The notes under the pieces are model-generated. The model did no database searches and was not told where the DNA came from. It saw only the letters and a list, made by a program, of their open reading frames with translations. A DNA stretch of 6,571 nucleotides from an uncultured Clostridia bacterium (lineage in GTDB: Bacteria; Bacillota; Clostridia; Peptostreptococcales; Anaerovoracaceae), in assembly GCA_938009115.1 (NCBI GenBank), contig CALLHZ010000113.1:1-6571 (forward strand), written 5' to 3'. The translations under genes and the position numbers were made by a program. Positions 1 to 5,676 of the stretch are shown one piece after another; the first letter of the stretch is position 1, and each line of letters starts with the position of its first letter.

Positions 1-551
1 CTTTTTCTTCCGCCGCCAAATCCGGCCATCACATGATGGGTGCTTGCGCCCAGGGTGATCACTTTGCGTGAAGCTGCCAGCGGGTGAATGCGCAGGCAGG
101 TGCCGCGGCTGGTGGTACCGATCAGGACCAGATCCTCGGCCGTGCAGTCGTGGTTCACGACCTCGACGCGCCTCATGACCTCGGGTGATACCAATTGGGC
201 CAGGATCTCCGGCCCGTCACCGTCGTGGGTGCCGTTGGCGATGATGATCGTCATATCAGAATCGCAGATGCCGCAGGTGTCGTGCAGATAATCGATCAAG
301 TGAGGCAGCACGAGATCCTGACGCATCCAGGACCTGCTCCGGTCTGAAACGATGATGGCAATCTGATCTCCGCTGTTGGCAAACGCTGAAAGGGCAGGTC
401 CTCCAACCGGCTGTTCCAGGGATGCAAAGAGAGCCTGTCGGATATCTCGTACAGGCTCTGCGGCATTCCCGTGCAATTCACCGATGATGTTCGTTTCGTC
501 GAGCGAAAAGCTCACAGAACGGTCTCCGTATCGGAATTGATAGGATTTCAT
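1..551 (-). CDS. larA: LarA-family nickel-pincer racemase/epimerase, N-terminal part (runs off left edge)
   Basis: Translating the minus strand from the ATG at 551 gives 183 uninterrupted codons to the window edge, about 40% of the usual 420-430 residues. The family (LarA, DUF2088) interconverts lactate or other 2-hydroxyacid enantiomers in the cytoplasm using a nickel-pincer nucleotide made by LarB, LarC and LarE. Visible family motifs are DRSR at residues 70-73 (matching Asp72 and Arg75 of Lactobacillus LarA), NGTHDG at 106-111 with His109, and THH at 171-173 followed by MAGFGGGRK ending at Lys183. Lys183 matches Lys184, the residue that anchors the cofactor, so the cofactor-binding half looks intact. 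The start is supported by AAGAGGA six bases upstream (558-564). The preceding lipoprotein gene ends 19 bases before the start codon's first base, so co-transcription is likely. Many LarA homologues do not act on lactate, so the substrate is open. The lar maturation genes are not in view. Confidence 0.88.
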   Translation of the reverse strand, partial: MKSYQFRYGDRSVSFSLDETNIIGELHGNAAEPVRDIRQALFASLEQPVGGPALSAFANSGDQIAIIVSDRSRSWMRQDLVLPHLIDYLHDTCGICDSDMTIIIANGTHDGDGPEILAQLVSPEVMRRVEVVNHDCTAEDLVLIGTTSRGTCLRIHPLAASRKVITLGASTHHVMAGFGGGRK

Positions 552-557
552 AGGATG

Positions 558-564
558 TCCTCTT
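558..564 (-). promoter_or_regulatory. Ribosome binding site of the larA-like gene
   Basis: AAGAGGA on the minus strand lies six bases before the ATG at 551, inside the short gap after the lipoprotein stop codon (571-573). It fixes the start of the racemase gene, and the tight spacing fits a two-gene operon. Confidence 0.7.
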
Positions 565-570
565 GGCTGC

Positions 571-1668
571 TTATTGCAGCACAGCTTTTTCCTGGAGGTG
601 GTCCAGAACGTTCTGGGCCTGGACCATCATCATCAGGTAGGGTTTTCCGTAATAAGTTTTGAATTGGGTATAATCCTCAGACCCGGCGTATTGGATAAAG
701 TAGTCCCGCAGGTCTGAATCCTTGACTTCGATCTCCATTTCTTCGGCGATGGCCTGAATGATCAGGTAGAAGGTCGCAGTACGGGTATTGGCTTCTTTGC
801 TGTTGGCCAGAAGCTCCTCGATATTTGCCACGCCTGCATAGGACGGAAGGAATTCCTCCAGCTCCATGCTGTAATAACCCGCATATTCTTCGTAATACCG
901 GATCATCGATTTTTCCTGATAGTCCAGCATACTGTCCGGCAGGGCCGATACAGTGCTATTATTGATGATGTAGTCCTGTATGTAGGCCGAGACCGCGCTG
1001 TCTTGGAGATCCTTCCGGATGCCTTCCTGCATGTCCGTCACAGTGGACCATCCTCTGGACTCAAAAAACTTCTCTTTGACGAAAGCGTCGTCCACCACGG
1101 GGTCCCGGTACTCCACGATATGATTGATGGTCGTGACGAATACCGCGTCTTTTCCGTTCAAGTGGGCATTACCGCTTTCTTCGGTGCCGTAGTCTTCCGG
1201 GAAGGTGACTTCTACATCGAAGGTTTCTCCGGGCATGTGGCCGATGAGCTGCTCCAGAAAGTCATCGATGTAACTGGTATATCCGATCACCACTTCCGCC
1301 CCGGCTCCCTGGGTGTTTCCGCCTTCAAATTCTTCGCCGTCCACCGATCCTACATAGTCGATGTTCACGGTATCGCCGTCCTGGACCGGACGGTCCGTTA
1401 CTTCCTCGGTGATCGTATGTTCCGAAATGAGCTGCTCCATTTGGGTCTGGACAGCGTCGATACCGATCTCGTGGTTCTCTGCAGGAATGGGGATCCCCTC
1501 GTACTGGCAAAGGGTAACGTTTTCCAGGGCGTTGACGCCTTCCCAACGACCGTTGTCCGTGATTCCGGTGCTGTAAGTAAACTCTTCCTCAGCGCCACAA
1601 CCGGCCAGAGACAGAATCAGCAGCGTGACTGCTGCCATCAAAGCGATACTTTTTTTATGTTTTTGCAT
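571..1668 (-). CDS. Lipoprotein FKBP-type peptidyl-prolyl isomerase, trigger-factor-like
   Basis: This 365-residue protein starts with a lipoprotein signal peptide: basic residues at 3-6, a hydrophobic core at 8-22 and the lipobox LAGC with Cys24. It should be anchored on the outer face of the membrane and help fold exported proteins. Residues about 50-95 resemble the stretch before the isomerase domain in trigger factor. Residues about 95-185 are the FKBP domain (DGDTVNIDYVG at 97-107, DGEEFEGG at 110-117, VTFPEDYG at 154-161, GKDAVF at 172-177). Residues 186-365 are helical, acidic and tyrosine-rich, like the trigger factor chaperone arm. The ribosome-binding signature of cytosolic trigger factor is missing, replaced by the signal peptide. 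The usual IPGF motif reads IDDF at 134-137, so isomerase activity is uncertain and the chaperone role may dominate. The start at 1668 was preferred to the ATG at 1713 because it gives a proper signal peptide and has GGAGA seven bases upstream. Confidence 0.88.
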   Translation of the reverse strand: MQKHKKSIALMAAVTLLILSLAGCGAEEEFTYSTGITDNGRWEGVNALENVTLCQYEGIPIPAENHEIGIDAVQTQMEQLISEHTITEEVTDRPVQDGDTVNIDYVGSVDGEEFEGGNTQGAGAEVVIGYTSYIDDFLEQLIGHMPGETFDVEVTFPEDYGTEESGNAHLNGKDAVFVTTINHIVEYRDPVVDDAFVKEKFFESRGWSTVTDMQEGIRKDLQDSAVSAYIQDYIINNSTVSALPDSMLDYQEKSMIRYYEEYAGYYSMELEEFLPSYAGVANIEELLANSKEANTRTATFYLIIQAIAEEMEIEVKDSDLRDYFIQYAGSEDYTQFKTYYGKPYLMMMVQAQNVLDHLQEKAVLQ

Positions 1669-1675
1669 TCTCAAA

Positions 1676-1680
1676 TCTCC
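1676..1680 (-). promoter_or_regulatory. Ribosome binding site that decides the lipoprotein start
   Basis: GGAGA on the minus strand is seven bases before the ATG at 1668. The alternative in-frame ATG at 1713 has AGGAG only two bases away, which is too close, and would add 15 residues in front of the signal peptide. Confidence 0.65.
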
Positions 1681-1701
1681 AATCTTAGAATAACACAAAT
1701 C

Positions 1702-1730
1702 ATGATACCACATTTCTCCTGAAATGGATA
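1702..1730 (-). promoter_or_regulatory. Probable extended -10 promoter of the lipoprotein/larA unit
   Basis: On the minus strand TATCAT (1702-1707, five of six matches to TATAAT) is preceded by TGG, which gives an extended -10 element. The -35 position after a 17-base spacer (1725-1730, TATCCA) matches only three of six, as is common for extended -10 promoters. Transcription would begin near 1695 and leave a leader of roughly 27 bases. A 6-base inverted repeat lies in the spacer. This is read by eye only. Confidence 0.45.
1711..1726. repeat. Short perfect inverted repeat inside the promoter spacer (operator candidate)
   Basis: CATTTC and GAAATG are separated by four bases (TCCT on the plus strand). 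The repeat falls between the -35 and -10 positions of the predicted lipoprotein promoter, where a bound repressor would block RNA polymerase. It is short, and chance occurrence in 6.5 kb is possible. The position is what makes it notable. Confidence 0.3.
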
Positions 1731-1773
1731 TGAATTTTCCATGAACATAAAAAGAGGGTCCTGCGAAAAACGC

Positions 1774-1801
1774 TGGACAAAGCGAATGAAGATGCTATAA
1801 T
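1774..1801 (+). promoter_or_regulatory. Sigma-A-type promoter of the trhA-like gene
   Basis: TGGACA (1774-1779, five of six matches to TTGACA) and a perfect TATAAT (1796-1801) are separated by 16 bases. Transcription would start near 1808, giving a leader of about 53 bases. Two further perfect TATAAT hexamers follow at 1820-1825 and 1830-1835. They lack convincing -35 partners and may be AT-rich leader sequence or secondary starts. Confidence 0.6.
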
Positions 1802-1860
1802 GAGATAAATATTATCCTTTATAATGGTTTATAATACGAAATAAAGGCAAGGGAGACACT

Positions 1861-2514
1861 ATGACAAATGTGGCAAAATTCAACGGCCAAACCAAAGGGG
1901 AAGAGATCGCCAATGCCATCACCCACGGGATCGGGGCTTTTCTCTCGCTGGCCGGCACCGTTGCGCTGCTTGTGGCCGCATTTATGCACAGCGACGGGCC
2001 CGGGATCTTTTCCGCCTTCTTCTATGGGATCAGCCTGATTTCATTGTATACTTTCTCGACGCTGTACCACGCAGCAGCCGGCCCCGGAAAAAAAATCCTC
2101 CAGAAGCTGGACCATTGCTCCATATTTTTTCTGATACTGGGCAGCTACGCGCCTCTTTGCCTGGTGCTGGTGGGCGGAACGGCAGGACGTGCCCTTTTTC
2201 TTGCGAACGCGGTGTGCGCCGTCAGCGGGGTCGTCCTGAACTGCGTGGACATAAGGCGGTTTCATAAGTTGTCCCTGGCCATGTATCTCATCATGGGGTG
2301 GTCCTGCGTCTTTGTTCTGCCGCCGGTCTTTGCCCGTACCGATATGGGGGGGAGGATCCTGTTAGTGGCGGGCGGCCTGCTGTATTCGGGCGGCGTATAC
2401 TTTTATGTAAACCACAAGCATCGCTATATGCATTCTGTCTGGCATCTCTTTGTGATCGGCGGCAGCGTGGCCCATTACTTTTTTATATTTTTCTATACCT
2501 ATCTAAACCGATAG
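1861..2514 (+). CDS. trhA: TrhA / hemolysin III family seven-helix membrane protein (PAQR superfamily)
   Basis: This 217-residue integral membrane protein has the normal family length. About seven hydrophobic segments can be placed near residues 24-42, 48-67, 86-105, 109-129, 138-156, 163-183 and 193-212. Conserved motifs are EEIANAITHGIG (14-25), STLYH (66-70), DHCSIFFLILGSYAP (84-98) and HSVWHLFVIGGSVAHY (191-206). His70, His191 and His195 occupy the positions of the zinc-binding histidines of PAQR proteins such as the adiponectin receptors. The family is tied to membrane lipid and fluidity homeostasis. The hemolysin name comes from one Bacillus cereus protein and should not be read as virulence. 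The ATG has AAGGGAG five bases upstream (1849-1855) and its own promoter. It is the only plus-strand gene here, is divergent from the lipoprotein gene, and its last 16 bases overlap the 3' end of the PEP carboxykinase gene on the other strand. Confidence 0.92.
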   Translation: MTNVAKFNGQTKGEEIANAITHGIGAFLSLAGTVALLVAAFMHSDGPGIFSAFFYGISLISLYTFSTLYHAAAGPGKKILQKLDHCSIFFLILGSYAPLCLVLVGGTAGRALFLANAVCAVSGVVLNCVDIRRFHKLSLAMYLIMGWSCVFVLPPVFARTDMGGRILLVAGGLLYSGGVYFYVNHKHRYMHSVWHLFVIGGSVAHYFFIFFYTYLNR

Positions 2515-4400
2515 ACCCCAGGCGGGATCACGTCGCCGAAGCGCCGGCCGGCTTCGCGGATCCTGCTGATGGTCCTGTCCCAATACTCAAAGAATTCGCC
2601 GGGGGTATTCGGATCCATCTTAGCATAAAAAGCTTTTGTCCGTTCCAGCTTGCCGATCCATGCCGCGCAGCGGAAACTGAACAAATAGTCATAATCTTCT
2701 TTCGAAAAATCTTCATCCAAATGCCTTCTGAACAACACGGCAAGATCTTCATACCGAGGGATCCTGCCTGTGGGCGTCTCATAGGTATCATATTCGCCGT
2801 GGATCCGGCCTTCGGCCCAGTGAAGCCATACTTTTTTTGCCAGCTTGCTGGTCATGAACCGGCCTTCCGGATTTTTCAGGAAATAATTATTGCTGAAGAT
2901 CCGGGGCGGGTCGGTTGTTGTTTCTCCGAAGAGGATGTTGTTCATGGTATAGCGTCCCAGAGGATAAGAAAGAAAATCCATGATCGCCATGGGATCTGAT
3001 TTCCGGACGCCTTCTTTGCCCAGCGTGGCGCTTGTGGTCTCGGATTCCAGCGTGGCGGCTTTTATCAGGATGCCGTCCCGCCAGGAAGGAGATTCTTCCA
3101 CGGGAACTGTGATATCGCTGTCGCGGCCGCCATAGAGGATGCCGTCTACCCGCACGCCGGTTTTGGACTCAAATCCTTCATGGTCGATGTTTTCCAGATA
3201 GTCCAGGCGCATTGTATAACGGGCGTTTCCGTGGGCCAGGTGCACTTCGGCGCCGTTTTCGTCCATCATGCCCTGGCGCCAGGGCCCGAAATGATTGCGT
3301 CCGCTGCCAGGAACCTCTTTGCCCATCCCAAGCCAATACGGATGTCCATCGGGGCCCATGAGCAGGTTGGTGAAAATCAGCTCCTGTTCCTTCATGAGAT
3401 TTCTGTAGATCACAGGATCATCCATCTCGTTCACATCCTTGATGATCCCGAATATGCCAAACTCCACGTTCACCGCCCTGAATTCTCCGCTGATATTCCG
3501 GAAGTAAGCGATGTCGTCTCCAATGATCTTCTCACCGGGTATCATTGCCGTGGAAGTTTTTCCGCAGGCAGAAGGGTAAGCCCCGCAGAAGCGAGTCTGC
3601 CGATTTTTTTCGTTGTCGGCGGCGGTCATAACAAACATGTGCTCGCAGAGCCAGCCTTCCTGGCCTGCCTTATTAATGGCAAGGCGCATTGCCTGTTTTT
3701 TCAGGCCCACGGCATTCCCGGCATACTGGCAGTTCATGGCGTAGACAATGTTGTTGTGGGTGTCCATGTAGATCCTGCGTCGGTCCAGATCCCGGGAATT
3801 GCCCCGTTCGTCCAGCTTTCCCGCAGAGTGGACAAAACAGAAAAAGTCATTCTTTTCGGCTTCTTTCATCCCCAGAAAATGATGGTAAGCAGACCGATAC
3901 AGAATGGATTCCGAATGAGCCACATACCAACTGTCGGTGAATTGAATGCAGGGCATCGTGAAAGGACTCTCGGTGGGACCCTCGGCAAGAAACTGGATGA
4001 TGGCTTCCTTGCCGGCCATGATCCCTTTCGAGATCTCCAGGATCTCGCGGTATCCTTCTTCCAGGCCGACGGCGTTCAGCGCGCGCATGTCCGCCAGTTT
4101 CTCTTCGGGGACAAGGATACGAGTGTTTTGCCGGTCCCTGGCCTGATCGCCGTAGCTGTCCCAGTGTATGGTCTGACCGGCTTTGGCCAGTGGCGTTTCT
4201 TCTCTTGTTTCCAGGGCGCGTTTTCGCACATGGCGCATGTCGTTTTCGCTGTCGGTGCACACATAGACGGATTCCGGCCGGCAATGGTCAATAAAAAATC
4301 CGACGAAGTCCATGACCTTCGGATTTTTCAGCGCCGCAAGTTTCGCATAGTTATCGCTGTCCATGCGGCTTTGTATCAAAACTGTATACTGGTCGTTCAT
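2499..4400 (-). CDS. pckG: Phosphoenolpyruvate carboxykinase, GTP-type family, divergent
   Basis: This 633-residue cytoplasmic enzyme interconverts oxaloacetate and PEP with CO2 and a nucleotide. In anaerobes it often runs towards oxaloacetate, saving energy, as well as in gluconeogenesis. Recognisable family blocks are the TDSWYV motif (155-160), the Lys234/Lys235 metal region, CEHMFV with His254, the P-loop GAYPSACGKT (273-282, catalytic Cys279 and Lys281), the kinase-2 motif GDDIAYF (294-300), GGRDSDITVP (424-433) and SDPMAIMDF (468-476). Length and motif order fit the GTP family (EC 4.1.1.32), not the shorter ATP family. The guanine-pocket block is unusual: WPGFGEN of the vertebrate enzyme aligns by eye with TSKLAKK (517-523), so nucleotide preference is uncertain. 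The ATG at 4400 was chosen over one at 4421 because AGGGGGAG lies just upstream, while the earlier ATG has no Shine-Dalgarno site. The gene follows the phosphatase gene after 103 bases and seems to have its own promoter. Confidence 0.88.
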   Translation of the reverse strand: MNDQYTVLIQSRMDSDNYAKLAALKNPKVMDFVGFFIDHCRPESVYVCTDSENDMRHVRKRALETREETPLAKAGQTIHWDSYGDQARDRQNTRILVPEEKLADMRALNAVGLEEGYREILEISKGIMAGKEAIIQFLAEGPTESPFTMPCIQFTDSWYVAHSESILYRSAYHHFLGMKEAEKNDFFCFVHSAGKLDERGNSRDLDRRRIYMDTHNNIVYAMNCQYAGNAVGLKKQAMRLAINKAGQEGWLCEHMFVMTAADNEKNRQTRFCGAYPSACGKTSTAMIPGEKIIGDDIAYFRNISGEFRAVNVEFGIFGIIKDVNEMDDPVIYRNLMKEQELIFTNLLMGPDGHPYWLGMGKEVPGSGRNHFGPWRQGMMDENGAEVHLAHGNARYTMRLDYLENIDHEGFESKTGVRVDGILYGGRDSDITVPVEESPSWRDGILIKAATLESETTSATLGKEGVRKSDPMAIMDFLSYPLGRYTMNNILFGETTTDPPRIFSNNYFLKNPEGRFMTSKLAKKVWLHWAEGRIHGEYDTYETPTGRIPRYEDLAVLFRRHLDEDFSKEDYDYLFSFRCAAWIGKLERTKAFYAKMDPNTPGEFFEYWDRTISRIREAGRRFGDVIPPGVYRFR

Positions 4401-4403
4401 TTT

Positions 4404-4411
4404 CTCCCCCT
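4404..4411 (-). promoter_or_regulatory. Ribosome binding site that decides the pckG start
   Basis: AGGGGGAG on the minus strand ends three bases before the ATG at 4400, and its G-run core is about five bases away. An in-frame ATG at 4421 overlaps nothing and has no purine-rich site before it, so 4400 is the better start. Confidence 0.6.
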
Positions 4412-4440
4412 GAAAAAGCATGACAATATGGTCTTAGTTA

Positions 4441-4469
4441 ACCTTACTGTTTATTTTCAGGTCTGTCAA
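4441..4469 (-). promoter_or_regulatory. Possible promoter of pckG
   Basis: A perfect TTGACA (4464-4469, minus strand) is followed after 17 bases by TAAGGT (4441-4446). That hexamer keeps the important first, second and last bases of TATAAT but matches only three of six overall. It overlaps a near-palindrome centred on GTTAAC (4437-4442), where a regulator could bind. It sits in the 103-base gap between the phosphatase and pckG, in which I found no convincing terminator hairpin, so read-through from upstream is also possible. Confidence 0.45.
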
Positions 4470-4503
4470 CGTGCCCCGGAGCGGTTTGCTTTGTTGTTTT
4501 CGA

Positions 4504-5676
4504 TCAAAAATAGCTGACCTTGATCCGTTTGCCCATCTTAAGCAGACAATCCGCCAACTCTTCGATCAGCTGCATTTTGCTGCGGAATGTGATGGGAAGG
4601 GAAGGATCCTGATGGGCCGGATTGGCGGCTTTGCCCACATAGAAGTTGATGTCTGTCGCTTCCTCAAAGAGCATTCGTGCGATCCGGGACGCGCCATCTT
4701 TTTTGTATCCCCATTCCTGATATGCGTTGTTGTCGCCAAGACAATTTTTCGCATAGGCCAGCACCCGACTCATGGTGACAGTCCCCTCGGTCACCAGGTC
4801 GACGCCTTCGATGCTTGCGATGGGCGGGATCGTACGATCGGGACAGTCCGCCGAGGGGATCAGCTTTTTGCCGAGGTGTGCAGCTGCCAGCGTCGAGGTA
4901 GTTCCGCCACAGACGATAGACCGGCCTTCCTTGGAAAAGAAAAGGGACATCATTTTTTCGCAGTCGTCCCTGTTTGAGGGCGGGCCGATCAGGAGGTTCG
5001 TCTGGGCGCGCCGGCGTATGCGGATCGTGCAGGCTGTTGTGTCGTCGCCGGCTTTTCCCCCGTAACGCTTTACGCATTCATTCAAAAGGATGGTGTTCAA
5101 CGTTTTTGCGCTGAAGCCCACGTGGGAAAACGTTTCCATAAAGGAGCCGATATCACCGATATCCCAGCGGAGATCCATGGCCCCCCCGGCGCCGGCGTGG
5201 ACACAGCCGTCACTCATGGCGATCAGGATGTCGCCTTCTTCCAGCTGAAGGTCGGAGCGCAGGATCCGTTTTCCGCCGATCACCAGTTCCGCCGCCGGGA
5301 TCTCGGCACTTTTCCCGTTTCGGAGCAGGATCACCGGAGGACTGTCATAACGGATGATCTCCGCCGACTCATGATCCCGAAGGCACAGGATCGTAAAAGT
5401 CGAATAAGCCACCTCCCGCACCGAGCATACAGGCAGCGTGTCGGCGATGGTTTCCACGCAGTCCTCAAGGGCCAGCCCCTGGGCCATCATGGTGGACAGG
5501 ATCTTCGAGGTGAGCGTGGACAGGATGCTGGCCTTGACGCCGCTGCCCAGGCCGTCGGCAAGAACGATGAATGTGGCGTTCTCGTCGCTGTGCATGATTT
5601 CCACCCGGTCGCCGCAGAGCTCTTCTCCGTATTTGTTTATGCTTTGATAACCAATATCGGCACAAAGGTCATTCAT
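4504..5676 (-). CDS. SpoIIE/RsbU-type PP2C serine phosphatase with extra C-terminal domain, partner of sensory hydrogenase
   Basis: The N-terminal half (residues about 1-222) is a SpoIIE-type PP2C domain, a metal-dependent phosphatase that removes phosphate from serine or threonine, typically on anti-anti-sigma-like partners. Metal-site motifs are GDR (22-24), LADGLGSG (39-46), MSDG (154-157) and GDDTT (210-214), so the active site looks complete. Residues about 226-390 form a second domain I cannot assign. It opens with LLIGPPSNRDD (228-238) and contains IVCGGTTS (254-261), a glycine/threonine turn that could bind a ligand. No membrane segment or signal peptide is seen, so it is cytosolic. 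The start codon overlaps the end of the hydrogenase-like gene by eight bases, with AAGGA eleven bases upstream, which points to translational coupling. The pairing matches phosphatase-linked sensory [FeFe]-hydrogenases, where the phosphatase is presumed to carry the H2 or redox signal. The protein substrate is not visible here. Confidence 0.87.
   Translation of the reverse strand: MNDLCADIGYQSINKYGEELCGDRVEIMHSDENATFIVLADGLGSGVKASILSTLTSKILSTMMAQGLALEDCVETIADTLPVCSVREVAYSTFTILCLRDHESAEIIRYDSPPVILLRNGKSAEIPAAELVIGGKRILRSDLQLEEGDILIAMSDGCVHAGAGGAMDLRWDIGDIGSFMETFSHVGFSAKTLNTILLNECVKRYGGKAGDDTTACTIRIRRRAQTNLLIGPPSNRDDCEKMMSLFFSKEGRSIVCGGTTSTLAAAHLGKKLIPSADCPDRTIPPIASIEGVDLVTEGTVTMSRVLAYAKNCLGDNNAYQEWGYKKDGASRIARMLFEEATDINFYVGKAANPAHQDPSLPITFRSKMQLIEELADCLLKMGKRIKVSYF

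Noticed and set aside
1669..1713. Upstream ATG at 1713 as the lipoprotein start
   Set aside because: Its purine-rich site is only two bases away, and it would place 15 extra residues before a standard lipoprotein signal peptide. The ATG at 1668 has a well-placed site.
1003..1722. Plus-strand open frame (239 codons) opposite the lipoprotein gene
   Set aside because: It is fully antisense to the trigger-factor-like lipoprotein and covers that gene's promoter. No recognisable domain was found.
2298..2999. Plus-strand open frame spanning the end of trhA and the end of pckG
   Set aside because: It is out of frame with trhA and antisense to pckG. The translation is low in motif content, and both real genes explain the region.
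4448..4490. Possible terminator between the phosphatase gene and pckG (GC-rich patch with CCGCTCCGGGGC on the minus strand)
   Set aside because: Only a 3-base stem with a 3-base loop can be drawn, and no T-run follows. The patch sits just upstream of the TTGACA box instead.
3180..4517. Long plus-strand open frame (445 codons) opposite the PEP carboxykinase gene
   Set aside because: It lies antisense to a clearly recognisable enzyme, its translation shows no family motif, and it has no ribosome binding site. It is a codon-bias shadow.
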